Assembly: GCF_902459735.1 (NCBI RefSeq)
Contig: NZ_CABPRV010000010.1
Coordinates: forward strand, 1 to 64,000
Direction of reading: 5' to 3'
Length of the DNA stretch: 64,000 bases
From: Pandoraea capi
GTDB lineage: Bacteria > Pseudomonadota > Gammaproteobacteria > Burkholderiales > Burkholderiaceae
Positions 39,285 to 49,627 of the stretch are shown piece after piece. Within the stretch, counting starts at the first letter, position 1; each line of letters opens with the position of its first letter. Made by a program: the position numbers and the translations under genes. Below the pieces are notes generated by a model that saw only the letters and a list, made by a program, of their open reading frames with translations, had not been told where the DNA came from and did no database searches.

Positions 39285-40238
39285 TCAGGTCTCGAGCGTC
39301 GCGCCCGGGGGCGTGTGTGCGACCCCGCGCGCGGTCTCCAGAAAGCCTTCGAGCACCGGCGTCACTTCGGCGGTGCGCCACAGCAGACCGGTTTCGATGA
39401 GCGCGCTCGTCTCGCGCAGCGCGCGGTAGGTCACACCGGTGCGTCGCAGATGACACAGCGACTGCGGCACCAGCGCCACCCCCATGCCCGCCGACACGAG
39501 ACTCACGATGGTCTGCATTTGAATCGCCTCCTGCCCCACGCGTGGCGTGAGGCCGAGCGCCGCATAGCACCCCATGATGATGTCGTAGAACGCGGGCGCC
39601 ACGCGGCGCGGGAAGATAACGAGCGGTTCGTCGGCGAAATCGGCCAGACTCACCGGCGCCCCGGGGCCGCCGTGCGAGGTGTCGGTATCGGCACCGTCTT
39701 GCGTGCTGCCGCGCCCGGCGGGCAGTGCCAGCATCAACGGTTCGCGAATGATCGGCAGGTACGACAGCTCATTGGCGTAGCGTGCGGGCACCGGCGGGAT
39801 GAAAAGGCCCGCGTCGATGCGTCCGTCCATGAGCGCCTCGACCTGCACGTCGCTCGTCGCTTCGAGAAGTTGCAGGCGCACGCGCGGATACCGCTCGCCG
39901 AACTCCCGCAACAGCGGCGGCAGAATGCCGTAGTCCGCCGTCGAGACGAACCCCAGCGACAGTGTCCCGACCTCGCCGTGCGCCAGCCCTTGCGCAAGCG
40001 CGGGCAGCGCATCGGCGTCGGCCAGAATCCGCCGGACTTCGGGCAGCAGTTGCCGCCCCACGGCGGTCAGCTCAACCGAACGGTTAGTCCGCACGAACAA
40101 TGGCGCGCCGAGCGAGGCCTCCAGCGCCCGAATCTGCTGCGAGAGCGGCGGCTGGGTCATCGAGAGGCGTTGCGCGGCACGCCCGAAATGGCGTTCTTCG
40201 GCCACGGCGACGAAGTATCGAAACTGACGCAGGTCCAT
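39285..40238 (-). CDS. LysR family transcriptional regulator
   Basis: 317 residues. N-terminal LysR helix-turn-helix (1-60; MDLRQFRYFVAVAEERHFG, then MTQPPLSQQIRALEASLG) and a C-terminal effector domain (about 90-300). An unusual 15-residue insert rich in Asp/Gly (STQDGADTDTSHGGPG) interrupts it. Divergent from ilvD, so it probably controls the two dehydratase genes and itself through the palindrome at 40263-40281. The effector is unknown; an alpha-keto or branched-chain intermediate is possible. Confidence 0.88.
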   Translation of the reverse strand: MDLRQFRYFVAVAEERHFGRAAQRLSMTQPPLSQQIRALEASLGAPLFVRTNRSVELTAVGRQLLPEVRRILADADALPALAQGLAHGEVGTLSLGFVSTADYGILPPLLREFGERYPRVRLQLLEATSDVQVEALMDGRIDAGLFIPPVPARYANELSYLPIIREPLMLALPAGRGSTQDGADTDTSHGGPGAPVSLADFADEPLVIFPRRVAPAFYDIIMGCYAALGLTPRVGQEAIQMQTIVSLVSAGMGVALVPQSLCHLRRTGVTYRALRETSALIETGLLWRTAEVTPVLEGFLETARGVAHTPPGATLET

Positions 40239-40250
40239 GATATGTTTTTC

Positions 40251-40281
40251 GACTCAATCCGAGTCAAATAATATATTTGAC
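40251..40281. promoter_or_regulatory. LysR-type operator palindromes in the LysR/ilvD intergenic region
   Basis: GACTC-AATCC-GAGTC (40251-40265) overlaps GTCAAATA-ATA-TATTTGAC (40263-40281), an 8-base perfect inverted repeat. The right end of the second forms TTGACA (40277-40282), a consensus -35 hexamer facing ilvD, and the pair starts 13 bases before the LysR ATG. A bound regulator could block its own gene and govern ilvD. Symmetry seen; binding inferred. Confidence 0.6.
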
Positions 40282-40438
40282 AAGCATCCAAGGAAAGACG
40301 AATCTTGACGTCCGGCCGGATCGACCCGCCGTCCCGCCGTCCTGAAAGGGCGACGGTTCGACGAATCGCGCTGTAAAGCGCCGCACGGCCCCAGGTTTTC
40401 CGTTGACCCCACAAGCACAAAGCGTTTCAGAGACGACC

Positions 40439-42307
40439 ATGCCTCAATACCGTTCCCGCACCTCCACCCACGGCCGCAACATGGCCGGCGCCCGCGCCCT
40501 GTGGCGTGCCACCGGCATGACCGACGACGACTTCGGCAAGCCGATCATCGCCGTGGTGAACTCGTTCACGCAGTTCGTTCCGGGTCACGTGCACCTGCGC
40601 GATCTGGGCGCCATCGTGGCCAAGGAGATCGAAGCGGCGGGCGGCGTAGCCAAGGAATTCAACACCATCGCCGTGGACGACGGCATCGCCATGGGTCACG
40701 GCGGCATGCTGTACTCGCTGCCGTCGCGCGAACTGATCGCTGACTCCGTCGAATACATGGTCAACGCGCACTGCGCCGACGCCATGGTCTGCATCTCCAA
40801 CTGCGACAAGATCACCCCGGGCATGCTCATGGCCGCCATGCGCCTGAACATTCCGGTCGTGTTCGTCTCGGGCGGCCCGATGGAAGCCGGCAAGGTCAAG
40901 AACGGCGACGGACAGGTCATCGCCAAGATCGACCTGATCGACGCCATGATCAAGGCCGCCGATCCGAAGATCAGCGACGCCGAAGTGGCCGAAGTCGAGC
41001 GCAGCGCCTGCCCGACGTGCGGTTCGTGCTCGGGCATGTTCACCGCCAACTCGATGAACTGCCTGACCGAAGCCATCGGCCTCGCGCTGCCGGGCAACGG
41101 CACGATCGTCGCCACGCACGGCTGGCGTCGCGGCCTGTTCGAGCAGGCTGGCCGTCTCGTGGTCGACCTGTGCCGTCGCTACTATCAGGAAGACGACGCT
41201 TCGGTCCTGCCGCGCAACATCGCCACCAAGGCTGCCTTCGAAAACGCCATGGCGCTCGACGTCGCCATGGGCGGCTCGACCAACACCGTGCTGCACTTGC
41301 TCGCCGCCGCGCAGGAAGCCGGCGTCGACTTCAAGATGGCCGACATCGACCGCATCTCGCGCAACGTGCCGTGCCTGTGCAAGGCCGCACCGGCGACCGA
41401 CAAGTACCACATCGAAGACGTGCACCGCGCCGGCGGCATCATCGGCATTCTGGGCGAACTCGCTCGCGGCGGCCTGCTCGACACGTCGTGCGGCAACGTC
41501 CACAGCGGCACCCTCGGCAACGCCATCGCCCAGTGGGACGTCACGAACGCCGCCAATGACAAGGCGCAAACGTTCTACAGCGCCGCCCCCGGCGGTGTGC
41601 CCACGACCATCGCCTTCAGCCAGTCGTCGACGTATCCGTCGCTCGACCTGAATCGCGAAACCGGCTGCATCCGCGACAAGGAACACGCGTACACGAAGGA
41701 CGGCGGTCTGGCCGTGCTGTACGGCAACCTCGCCGAGAAGGGTTGCATCGTGAAGACGGCCGGCGTGGACGAAGCGCAATGGGTCTTCACCGGCCGTGCG
41801 CGCGTGTTCGAGAGCCAGGACGACGCCGTCGAAGGCATTCTGGGCGACAAGGTCCAGCCGGGCGACGTGGTCGTGATCCGCTACGAAGGGCCGAAGGGCG
41901 GTCCGGGCATGCAGGAAATGCTGTACCCGACGTCGTACCTGAAGTCGAAGGGCCTGGGCAAGACCTGCGCCCTGTTCACGGACGGCCGCTTCTCGGGCGG
42001 TTCGTCGGGCCTCGTGATCGGTCACGCCTCGCCGGAAGCGGCCGAAGGCGGCACCATCGGTCTGGTGGAAGACGGCGACGTGATCGAGATCGACATCACG
42101 CAGCGCAAGATGCATCTGGCCGTCCCGGACGAGGAACTCGCCCGCCGCCGCGCCGCCATGCAAGCCCGTGGTGACGACGCATGGCAGCCGATCGGCCGCG
42201 AACGCGTGGTCTCGCAGGCCCTGCAAGCCTACGCCGCGCTGGCCACCTCGGCCGACCGTGGCGCCGTGCGCGATCTGTCGCAACTGAAGCTGGGCAAGCG
42301 AGGATAA
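40439..42307 (+). CDS. ilvD: Dihydroxy-acid dehydratase, E. coli type (long form)
   Basis: 622 residues from the ATG at 40439 ([14 protein letters not shown]), like E. coli IlvD (616). Iron-sulfur Cys in NCDKITPGM and [15 protein letters not shown]. The position equivalent to the third Cys of [2Fe-2S] enzymes reads [13 protein letters not shown], so it is absent and a [4Fe-4S] cluster is expected. It dehydrates 2,3-dihydroxy acids in valine, leucine and isoleucine synthesis. An upstream TTG at 40403 is less likely. A second ilvD follows after 206 bases. Confidence 0.93.
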   Translation: MPQYRSRTSTHGRNMAGARALWRATGMTDDDFGKPIIAVVNSFTQFVPGHVHLRDLGAIVAKEIEAAGGVAKEFNTIAVDDGIAMGHGGMLYSLPSRELIADSVEYMVNAHCADAMVCISNCDKITPGMLMAAMRLNIPVVFVSGGPMEAGKVKNGDGQVIAKIDLIDAMIKAADPKISDAEVAEVERSACPTCGSCSGMFTANSMNCLTEAIGLALPGNGTIVATHGWRRGLFEQAGRLVVDLCRRYYQEDDASVLPRNIATKAAFENAMALDVAMGGSTNTVLHLLAAAQEAGVDFKMADIDRISRNVPCLCKAAPATDKYHIEDVHRAGGIIGILGELARGGLLDTSCGNVHSGTLGNAIAQWDVTNAANDKAQTFYSAAPGGVPTTIAFSQSSTYPSLDLNRETGCIRDKEHAYTKDGGLAVLYGNLAEKGCIVKTAGVDEAQWVFTGRARVFESQDDAVEGILGDKVQPGDVVVIRYEGPKGGPGMQEMLYPTSYLKSKGLGKTCALFTDGRFSGGSSGLVIGHASPEAAEGGTIGLVEDGDVIEIDITQRKMHLAVPDEELARRRAAMQARGDDAWQPIGRERVVSQALQAYAALATSADRGAVRDLSQLKLGKRG

Positions 42308-42345
42308 TTCCACCGGTACCGTCAAGTACGGTCATCGGTCGGATC

Positions 42346-42373
42346 GGGAGGGGCACGCACCCGTGCTCCTCCC
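42346..42373 (+). terminator. Hairpin between the two ilvD genes
   Basis: GGGAGGGGCACG and CGTGCTCCTCCC pair over 12 bases with one G-T wobble and a four-base loop, 38 bases after the first ilvD stop. No T-tract follows. It may attenuate rather than stop read-through. Confidence 0.4.
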
Positions 42374-42513
42374 GTGCAACAAGACAGCAATGGCATGAAG
42401 CGGTACGCCGGAAAATCGGCCGTACCGTCGGCAGGACAGCGTGATACAACAACGCCTATGTGCGACGCTGCGACAGCCCGTGGCGTGGCGCATCCCCACA
42501 GGAGAGAGACGTC

Positions 42514-44187
42514 ATGGCATTCAACCGTCGTTCGCGCAACGTCACGCAAGGCGTGGCTCGCTCGCCCAACCGCTCGATGTACTACGCGCTGGGCTACAAG
42601 GAAGAAGACTTCGACAATCCGATGATCGGCGTGGCCAACGGCCATTCGACGATCACCCCGTGCAACGCGGGGTTGCAGCGTCTGACCGACGCCGCAGTGG
42701 ACGCCATCAAGACCCACCAGGCCAACCCGCAGACCTTCGGCACCCCGACCATCTCCGACGGCATGTCGATGGGCACGGAAGGCATGAAGTACTCGCTCGT
42801 CTCGCGTGAAGTCATCGCCGACTGTATCGAGACGGCCGTGCAGGGCCAATGGATGGACGGCGTGGTCGTCATCGGCGGCTGCGACAAGAACATGCCGGGC
42901 GGCATGATTGCGCTGGCTCGCATCAACGTGCCGGGCATCTACGTCTACGGCGGGACGATCAAGCCGGGCAACTGGAAGGGCAAGGACCTCACCATCGTCT
43001 CCTCGTTCGAGGCCGTGGGCGAATTCACCGCCGGGCGCATGACCGAAGCCGACTTCAAGGGCATCGAGAAGAACGCCTGTCCATCGACCGGCTCCTGCGG
43101 CGGGATGTACACGGCCAACACGATGAGTTCGTCGTTCGAGGCGCTGGGCATGTCCCTGCTCTACTCGTCGACGATGGCCAACCCCGATCAGGAGAAAGTC
43201 GACTCGGCCGCCGAATCGGCCCGCGTGCTGATCGAAGCCGTCAAGCAGGACCTCAAGCCGCGCGACATCATCACGCGCAAGTCCATCGAGAATGCGGTAG
43301 CCCTGATCATGGCCACGGGCGGCTCGACCAACGCCGTGCTGCACTATCTCGCCATCGCGCATGCGGCCGACGTCGAGTGGAGCATCGAAGACTTCGAGCG
43401 CATTCGTGCGCGCGTTCCGGTCATCTGCGACCTGAAGCCGTCGGGCAAGTACGTCGCGACCGACCTGCACAAGGCCGGTGGCATTCCGCAAGTGCTCAAG
43501 ATTCTGCTCGACGCGGGTCTGCTGCATGGCGACTGCATGACCATCACCGGGCGCACCATCGCCGAAGAGCTGAAGGAGGTGCCGTCGGTGCCGCGCGCCG
43601 ATCAGCACGTGATCTTCCCCATCGATCGTGCGCTCTACAAGGAAGGCCACCTGGCCATTCTCAAGGGCAATCTGGCGGAGGACGGCGCCGTCGCCAAGAT
43701 CACCGGGCTCAAGAATCCTGTGATCACCGGCCCGGCGCGCGTGTTCGACGACGAGCAGAGCGCGATGGAAGCGATTCTCAGCGACAAGATTCAGGCGGGC
43801 GACATTCTGGTGCTGCGCTACCTCGGACCGAAGGGCGGCCCGGGCATGCCGGAGATGCTCGCACCGACGTCCGCGATCATCGGCAAGGGGCTCGGCGAGT
43901 CGGTCGGCTTCATCACGGACGGCCGCTTCTCGGGCGGCACCTGGGGCATGGTCGTCGGGCACGTGGCGCCGGAGGCGTTCGTGGGTGGCACCATCGCGCT
44001 GGTGAAGGAAGGCGACTCGATTACCATCGATGCCCACAAGCTGCTGTTGCAACTGAATGTGGCCGACGATGAACTCGCCCGCCGTCGTGCCGCGTGGAAG
44101 GCACCTGCACCGCGATACACGCGTGGTGTTCTGGCCAAGTACGCCGCACTCGCACAACCGGCCAACAAGGGCGGTGCGACGGGCTGA
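42514..44187 (+). CDS. ilvD: Dihydroxy-acid dehydratase, short form ([2Fe-2S] type)
   Basis: 557 residues from the ATG at 42514, with AGGAGAGAG upstream. Three cluster Cys motifs are visible: [20 protein letters not shown] and [16 protein letters not shown]; the first is missing from the neighbouring long form. This matches the plant and actinobacterial type with an oxygen-tolerant [2Fe-2S] cluster. It should catalyse the same branched-chain step or dehydrate sugar acids, since the IlvD/Edd family overlaps. The tandem of two unlike paralogues is notable. Confidence 0.92.
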   Translation: MAFNRRSRNVTQGVARSPNRSMYYALGYKEEDFDNPMIGVANGHSTITPCNAGLQRLTDAAVDAIKTHQANPQTFGTPTISDGMSMGTEGMKYSLVSREVIADCIETAVQGQWMDGVVVIGGCDKNMPGGMIALARINVPGIYVYGGTIKPGNWKGKDLTIVSSFEAVGEFTAGRMTEADFKGIEKNACPSTGSCGGMYTANTMSSSFEALGMSLLYSSTMANPDQEKVDSAAESARVLIEAVKQDLKPRDIITRKSIENAVALIMATGGSTNAVLHYLAIAHAADVEWSIEDFERIRARVPVICDLKPSGKYVATDLHKAGGIPQVLKILLDAGLLHGDCMTITGRTIAEELKEVPSVPRADQHVIFPIDRALYKEGHLAILKGNLAEDGAVAKITGLKNPVITGPARVFDDEQSAMEAILSDKIQAGDILVLRYLGPKGGPGMPEMLAPTSAIIGKGLGESVGFITDGRFSGGTWGMVVGHVAPEAFVGGTIALVKEGDSITIDAHKLLLQLNVADDELARRRAAWKAPAPRYTRGVLAKYAALAQPANKGGATG

Positions 44188-44477
44188 CGACAGGCCCACG
44201 TGACGGGTCCCCGTCACGTGACCTCCCCGGCCCCCCGCCTGCGGACTACGGCGCGCTTCGCTCACCCGGCGAACGCGCCGTTTTTCATGCGCCGCCATGC
44301 GTCTTCATGACACGCCGAAGCGCGGGTTCGCCGCCGTATAATGGCGCGTCGATGCGCCTGCCCCAAACCCTTAGGCCGTTACCCTGTCGCCCCATCCTTC
44401 GTGGACGACTGCGGACGTCCCCCTCCGGCAGCCTCGCATCGCGAATCCATCAAAGGTCATCGGTCGGGGAGTACCAA
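44188..44477. other. Spacer between ilvD and the cytochrome gene
   Basis: 290 bases with no convincing gene. A hairpin near its left end is listed separately. It presumably contains the cytochrome promoter. Confidence 0.4.
44197..44220 (+). terminator. Hairpin after the second ilvD gene
   Basis: CACGTGACGG and CCGTCACGTG pair perfectly around GTCC, 9 bases after the ilvD stop. No T-tract follows; a Rho-assisted end or mRNA-stabilising stem is possible. Confidence 0.5.
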
Positions 44478-44867
44478 ATGAAGGGATTGACCGGCGTTTG
44501 TGCCGGCGCGATGTTGAGTGTCTGGCTGACGCTCGCCACTGGCGCGGCCTTCGCGCAAGGCGACACGACATCAGCCCCCGCGTCCGACGTGCCCGATGCA
44601 CGTGCGATGGAAACGCTTGCCCGCGCCCGCAACTGCATGACGTGCCACGCGGCCGACAGAACGCTGCTCGCACCGTCATACCGCGACATCGCGAAACGCT
44701 ACGCCGGACAGCCGGGCGCAGCCGATGCGCTCGCACGCTCGATTTCCGACGGTAGTCAGGGGAAGTGGGGAAAGATTCCGATGCCGGCGAGCCTGCAACT
44801 CGCCCCGGGTGAGGCCAACCGGCTCGCGCAGTGGATTCTCGGGATGGCGCGCCCGTCACGCTCCTAG
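44478..44867 (+). CDS. Small c-type cytochrome (cytochrome c551/c552-like)
   Basis: 129 residues from the ATG at 44478, with GGGGAG upstream. Signal peptide about 1-27 ending AFAQG. Haem attachment motif CMTCH at 53-57, then APSYRDIAKRYAG and a likely Met ligand in KIPMPAS near the C-terminus. A periplasmic class I electron carrier. No oxidase gene is adjacent, so the partner is unknown. A longer open frame to 44094 is not conserved. Confidence 0.88.
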   Translation: MKGLTGVCAGAMLSVWLTLATGAAFAQGDTTSAPASDVPDARAMETLARARNCMTCHAADRTLLAPSYRDIAKRYAGQPGAADALARSISDGSQGKWGKIPMPASLQLAPGEANRLAQWILGMARPSRS

Positions 44868-44957
44868 ACCGGGCGGCAGGAACCCCAACGGGCGACAGCG
44901 CCAGACGTTGGCCTCATGCGCCAGGGCGAAGCGAGTCCCCGCCTGCGCAACTGCACA

Positions 44958-45338
44958 TCACCCTTGCGAGCGCACCTGCTTCGCGACCTCTTCGATCACC
45001 GCCTGACGGATGCGATCCGGCAGTTGCGCCTGCAAGGCGTCGGCGACCTGCTTGCCGATCAGTTGCACGAGCCACGACGTCTGATCGATCAACGCGTCGT
45101 GGCAGCGACGCTCCACCATCGTCGTGATCTCGTCGGCCAGTTGCAGCGTGAGCCGGGCGCTAACGCGCTCGGCAAAGACCGCCACATCGGCCGGCACGCC
45201 TTTTTCCGTCGCTTGTACCGCCTCGTCGGCAGAGGCATCGGCCGTGTCCGGCTGCGGCGTCCCTTCGCCCGGCGCGAGCACTTCGGTCAGCGTGGGAATG
45301 CCGGGATCGTTGCGCTCGGGCTCGTTCGTCACGGTCAA
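44958..45338 (-). CDS. DUF2486 family protein
   Basis: 126 residues, starting [20 protein letters not shown]. The conserved C-terminal part, LIDQTSWLVQLIGKQVADAL, with the context after holC, fits DUF2486, a Burkholderiaceae family of unknown function. Acidic and Ala-rich N-terminal half, amphipathic helices at the end. It overlaps the holC stop by four bases (45335-45338), so the two are coupled. Confidence 0.75.
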   Translation of the reverse strand: MTVTNEPERNDPGIPTLTEVLAPGEGTPQPDTADASADEAVQATEKGVPADVAVFAERVSARLTLQLADEITTMVERRCHDALIDQTSWLVQLIGKQVADALQAQLPDRIRQAVIEEVAKQVRSQG

Positions 45339-45751
45339 CCTCGTTGGTCGTAGTTGTTCAGGGTGTAGCCCCGGTCACGGTAGAAACGATAACGCTCGCG
45401 AGCGCCGGACAAGTCTTCCGGGGTGTCGCCGATGATCTCCACAACGCGCTCGAACCGGGCGAAGTGCGTGGGCACGCTGCCCGCCAGATTCAACAGCACC
45501 TGATGGTGCTGAGCCTGCTCGTCGGGTGCAGCCAGCACGACCGGCGTCTTTGCGGCGAGCGGATCTCGGGTGAAGCAGTGCGGCACGAACTCCAGCGGCG
45601 AAAACGTCCACAGGGCCTGATCGAACGCGCGCAGCACGTCGGGTTCGCCAACGACCACGAGCGTCTGCCCGGCCCCGTAGACCTTGCGCGCGAACCGGCA
45701 CGCGTATTCGAGCCGGTTCGCCACATGCGTGTGAAAGTCGACGCGGGTCAC
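45335..45751 (-). CDS. holC: DNA polymerase III subunit chi
   Basis: 138 residues from the GTG at 45751 ([20 protein letters not shown]). HolC fold: [21 protein letters not shown] and the C-terminal [11 protein letters not shown]. In the replisome chi links the clamp loader to single-strand-binding protein. The GTG overlaps the pepA stop (45748-45751), and the gene ends overlapping DUF2486, so pepA-holC-DUF2486 is a coupled operon. A longer frame to 45895 is only the antisense-like extension inside pepA. Confidence 0.9.
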   Translation of the reverse strand: MTRVDFHTHVANRLEYACRFARKVYGAGQTLVVVGEPDVLRAFDQALWTFSPLEFVPHCFTRDPLAAKTPVVLAAPDEQAQHHQVLLNLAGSVPTHFARFERVVEIIGDTPEDLSGARERYRFYRDRGYTLNNYDQRG

Positions 45752-47259
45752 CGGGCCTCGCGATCGATCAGGAACTGCGTGAGCAACGGCACCGGACGGC
45801 CCGTCGCGCCCTTGGCCGCGCCATTCTTCCATGCGGTACCGGCGATATCCAGGTGCGCCCACTCGTACTTCTCGGTGAAGCGCGCCAGGAAGCAAGCCGC
45901 CGTCACGCTACCGGCCGGACGCCCGCCGATGTTCGCCACGTCGGCGAAATTCGACTTGAGCTGCTCCTGATACTCGTCTTCGACCGGCAGACGCCAGGCG
46001 GTGTCGCCCGTCGTGCGGCCGGCTGCCAGCAGTTCGTCGGCGAGGGCGTCGCTCTTGGAGAACAGCCCCGAATTCACGTGGCCCAATGCGATGATGCACG
46101 CGCCAGTAAGCGTGGCGACGTCGATCACCGCTGCCGGCTTGAAGCGCTCGGCGTACGTCAGGGCATCGCACAGGATCAGACGGCCTTCGGCGTCGGTATT
46201 GAGCACCTCGATGGTCTGACCGGACATGCTGGTCACGACATCGCCCGGCTTGGTCGCCTGACCGCTCGGCATGTTCTCCGTGGCCGGCACGATGGCGACG
46301 ACGTTGAGCTTGAGGCCCATCTCGGCGACCGCACGAATCGTGCCGAGCACCGAACCGGCGCCGCACATGTCGTACTTCATCTCGTCCATGCCCTCGCCCG
46401 GCTTGAGCGAGATGCCGCCCGTATCGAACGTCACGCCCTTGCCCACGAGCACGATCGGGGCCTGCTTGGCGCTGCCCCCTTCATACTTGAGGACGATGAA
46501 CTGCGGCGGCTCGACCGAGCCACGGGCGACCGACAGGAACGACCCCATCTTGAGCGCCTCGATCTGCTTCGGGCCGAGGATTTCCGACTTGAGCTTGAAT
46601 TCGCGGCCGAGCTTACGGGCGGTGTCGGCCAGATACGTCGGCGTGCACACGTTGCCCGGCAGGTTGCCGAGATCCTTGGTGAGCGTCATGCCGTTGGCAA
46701 TCGCTTCGCCATGCCTGGCGGCCAGCTTGGCGGCCTTCAGATCGTCCGGGGCGACCGAGAAGACGACCTTGCGCAGCGCGGTGTTGGCGGGCTCCGCCTT
46801 GCTCTTCATCTGGGTGAAGCGGTAGGTGGCGTCGCGCAACGCGATCACCGAGGCGCGCACGGCCCAGGCGGTGTCCTGCGTGAGCACCTTGGTCTGCGGC
46901 AGGGTCCAGAGTGCGTCCGTAGCGCGCGAGGCGAGCACGGCGCGAACGGCGGCGCGGGTGGCTTCGTTGAAGTGCTTCTGCGAGAGCTGGTCTTCACGGC
47001 CCAGACCGACGAACAGCACACGTGCCGGGCTCCAGCCGGCGACTTCGTGCAGCATCAGGGTGCTGCCGAGCTTGCCGTCGAGTTCGCCACGCTTGACCAT
47101 GCGGGCGAGCAGGCCCTTGCTCGCGGCGTCGAGCGCCTTGGCGAGTCCTGCGAGCGGCTGCTGCTCGAACACGCCAACCACCAGACATTCGGTCTTTGCG
47201 TTGGCGAGACCGGCTTGGCCCGCCTTGGTCGAATCGAAGGCTTTTGTGCTAAAGTCCAT
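45748..47259 (-). CDS. pepA: Cytosol (leucyl) aminopeptidase
   Basis: 503 residues from the ATG at 47259, with GAGGAAA upstream. M17 family: metal and catalytic residues in [16 protein letters not shown] and [14 protein letters not shown], both intact. It removes N-terminal leucine and other residues; PepA proteins can also bind DNA. First gene of pepA-holC-DUF2486; divergent from lptF, 91 bases away. Confidence 0.95.
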   Translation of the reverse strand: MDFSTKAFDSTKAGQAGLANAKTECLVVGVFEQQPLAGLAKALDAASKGLLARMVKRGELDGKLGSTLMLHEVAGWSPARVLFVGLGREDQLSQKHFNEATRAAVRAVLASRATDALWTLPQTKVLTQDTAWAVRASVIALRDATYRFTQMKSKAEPANTALRKVVFSVAPDDLKAAKLAARHGEAIANGMTLTKDLGNLPGNVCTPTYLADTARKLGREFKLKSEILGPKQIEALKMGSFLSVARGSVEPPQFIVLKYEGGSAKQAPIVLVGKGVTFDTGGISLKPGEGMDEMKYDMCGAGSVLGTIRAVAEMGLKLNVVAIVPATENMPSGQATKPGDVVTSMSGQTIEVLNTDAEGRLILCDALTYAERFKPAAVIDVATLTGACIIALGHVNSGLFSKSDALADELLAAGRTTGDTAWRLPVEDEYQEQLKSNFADVANIGGRPAGSVTAACFLARFTEKYEWAHLDIAGTAWKNGAAKGATGRPVPLLTQFLIDREAR

Positions 47260-47350
47260 CGCGCTTTCCTCGGGTAAAATTCGTACGAGCCGCAATTATC
47301 CGCTTTTTTCCGCGCTCGCCCAACCGCGAGAGCACCCCAACCGTCATCAC

Positions 47351-48478
47351 ATGATTTTTCAGCGTTCCCTGCAGCGCGAGCTGAACTACACCGCCGGGGC
47401 CGTCTTCATGGTGCTGATCACCGTCATGCTCACCACCATGATGATCCGCATCCTGGGCTTCGCCGCGTCGGGGAAAGCCGATCCGCGCGATGTGCTCGTG
47501 CTCATCGGCCTGGCCGTGATCGGCTACCTCGCCGTCATTCTGATCGTGACGTTGTTCGTCTCGATCCTGTTCGTCCTCACCCGTTGGTACCGCGACTCGG
47601 AAATGGTCGTGTGGTTCGCCTCGGGCCTGTCGATCACCGACTTCATCAAACCGGTACTGCGCTTTGCCGCGCCCTATCTGGCTGTCGTGACGTTCTGCGC
47701 ACTGGTGGCGTGGCCGTGGGCGAACCAGCAGATCTCGCTGCTCGAAGCGCGTTTCGCCCAGCGGGACGACGTTTCGATGATCTCCCCGGGCCAGTTCCGC
47801 GAAAGCGCCGCGAGCCATCGCGTGTTCTTCGTCGAGACGGTCTCCGCCGATGCCACGAAGGTCCACAACGTCTTCGTCTCCGGCACGGAAAACGGCAAGG
47901 TCAACGTCGTCGTCTCGAAAGACGGTCATATCGAGACGGCCAAGGACGGCAACCGCTACATCGTGCTGGAAAAAGGCCGCCGCTACGACGGCGTGCCCGG
48001 ACAGCCCGACTACCGCGTGATGGAGTTCGAGCGCTACGGCGTGAAGATCGACAATCCGACGGCGGCCGATCCGGACAATACGCCGACCAAGGGCGTGCCG
48101 ACGGCCCGCCTGTTCCGTGAAATCCAGAACCCTATCTTCCGTGGCGAAATCGTCTGGCGCATCGGCCTGCCGTTGCTGGCACTCTCGCTGGTCCTGCTGG
48201 CGGTACCGCTCGCCTACCAGAACCCGCGTCACGGTCGAACCGTCAACCTGGTCATGGCCGTGCTGATTTATCTGGCGTACACCAACCTGCTGAGCCTGTC
48301 GCAGGCATGGGTGGCGCAGGAGCGTCTGCCGCTGGCCGTCGGCGTGTGGCTGCTGCACGCGCTGGCACTGGCCATCATCGTGCTGCTTTACCTGCGCCGC
48401 GTGCGCTTCCGTGGCCTGTTCGGCCGTCGCCGCAATCACGGCGCCGGCGGGGCGCGTGCCTCGGGAGGTGCCCGATGA
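47351..48478 (+). CDS. lptF: LPS export ABC transporter permease LptF
   Basis: 375 residues from the ATG at 47351 (MIFQRSLQRELNYTAGAVF). Six membrane spans in two groups of three around a periplasmic beta-jellyroll domain (about 150-260) with QISLLEARFAQRDDVSMISPG before it. With LptG and LptB it extracts LPS from the inner membrane. It overlaps lptG by four bases (48475-48478). Confidence 0.94.
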   Translation: MIFQRSLQRELNYTAGAVFMVLITVMLTTMMIRILGFAASGKADPRDVLVLIGLAVIGYLAVILIVTLFVSILFVLTRWYRDSEMVVWFASGLSITDFIKPVLRFAAPYLAVVTFCALVAWPWANQQISLLEARFAQRDDVSMISPGQFRESAASHRVFFVETVSADATKVHNVFVSGTENGKVNVVVSKDGHIETAKDGNRYIVLEKGRRYDGVPGQPDYRVMEFERYGVKIDNPTAADPDNTPTKGVPTARLFREIQNPIFRGEIVWRIGLPLLALSLVLLAVPLAYQNPRHGRTVNLVMAVLIYLAYTNLLSLSQAWVAQERLPLAVGVWLLHALALAIIVLLYLRRVRFRGLFGRRRNHGAGGARASGGAR

Positions 48479-49617
48479 TGCGCGTCTACGAGAAGTACTT
48501 TGCCCGTCAGATCTATCTGGCGTTCCTGTTCGTGCTGCTGGCGTTCGTCGGCCTGTTCGTCTTCTTCGATCTGGTCAGCGAACTCGGTGATGTCGGGCGA
48601 GGCGGCTACCGCTTCCAGCATGCGCTGGCTTACGTGCTGCTGTTCGCGCCGCAGCGCATGTACGAAATCATTCCGGTCGCCTCGCTGATCGCCGCCATCT
48701 ATGTCTGCGCGCAGCTGGCCGGCAATTCGGAATTCACCATCTTCCGCGTTTCGGGACTGTCGACGGGGCAGGCGCTGCGCTCGCTGCTCAAGATCGGGTT
48801 CCCGGTGGTGCTCATGACCTTCGTCATCGGCGAGTACATCGCGCCGAGCGCCGAGCAACTGGCACAGAAGATTCGCCTCGAAGCCCTGGGGAGTTCGGTC
48901 TCGGCGGGCTTCCGTTCAGGTGTCTGGGTGAAAGACACCATCGATCAGGACGGTCAGCGCGTGACCCGCTTCATCAACGTCGGCACGCTCAATCCGGATA
49001 ACACCATCGCCAACGTGCGCATTTACGAGTTCGACGACAAGTTGCGGCTCGACAGCGTGCGACTGGCCAAGCTCGGCCAGTTCGATGCCCCGAATTACTG
49101 GAAACTGACGGACGTATCCGAGACGGTCTTCGCCGCGACGACCGACGCCACGACCAGCACCGACCCGCTACGCGCCCTCGTGCAGAGCAAGCAGGTGCAC
49201 ATCGACACGGTGCAGATGCGCTCGGAACTCACGCCGCAGATCCTGTCGGTGCTGATGGTCTCGCCCGACAACATGGCGATCGGCAGTCTGTACCGCTACA
49301 TCGGCCACCTGAAGGAAAACCAGCAGAACACCGACCGCTACAACCTCGCGCTGTGGCAGAAGCTGCTGTACCCGTTCGCCGTCTTCGTGATGATGGCGCT
49401 GGCGCTGCCGTTCGCCTATCTCCATGCGCGCGCCGGGGCCATCGGCCTGAAGGTGTTCGGCGGCATCATGCTCGGCATGAGCTTCCAGTTGCTCAACAAC
49501 CTGTTCTCTCATCTGGGGCTGCTCAACACCTGGCCGGCGTGGTTCACGGCGGCCTTGCCATCGCTGCTCTATCTGGTGCTCGCCATCGGGGCGTTGCGCT
49601 GGGTCGACAAGCATTGA
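48475..49617 (+). CDS. lptG: LPS export ABC transporter permease LptG
   Basis: 380 residues from the ATG at 48475, with GGGAGG upstream. Same layout as LptF: six membrane spans around a periplasmic domain; YFARQIYLAFLFVLLAFVG and AGNSEFTIFRVSGLS are family phrases. The LptFG heterodimer drives LPS from the inner membrane to the Lpt bridge. cbiX follows after a few bases on the same strand. Confidence 0.94.
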   Translation: MMRVYEKYFARQIYLAFLFVLLAFVGLFVFFDLVSELGDVGRGGYRFQHALAYVLLFAPQRMYEIIPVASLIAAIYVCAQLAGNSEFTIFRVSGLSTGQALRSLLKIGFPVVLMTFVIGEYIAPSAEQLAQKIRLEALGSSVSAGFRSGVWVKDTIDQDGQRVTRFINVGTLNPDNTIANVRIYEFDDKLRLDSVRLAKLGQFDAPNYWKLTDVSETVFAATTDATTSTDPLRALVQSKQVHIDTVQMRSELTPQILSVLMVSPDNMAIGSLYRYIGHLKENQQNTDRYNLALWQKLLYPFAVFVMMALALPFAYLHARAGAIGLKVFGGIMLGMSFQLLNNLFSHLGLLNTWPAWFTAALPSLLYLVLAIGALRWVDKH

Positions 49618-49627
49618 GGTGACGACG

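Noticed and set aside
44094-44477. Extended N-terminus of the cytochrome frame
   Set aside because: The signal peptide and ribosome binding site place the start at 44478; upstream residues are Arg/Pro-rich and overlap ilvD.
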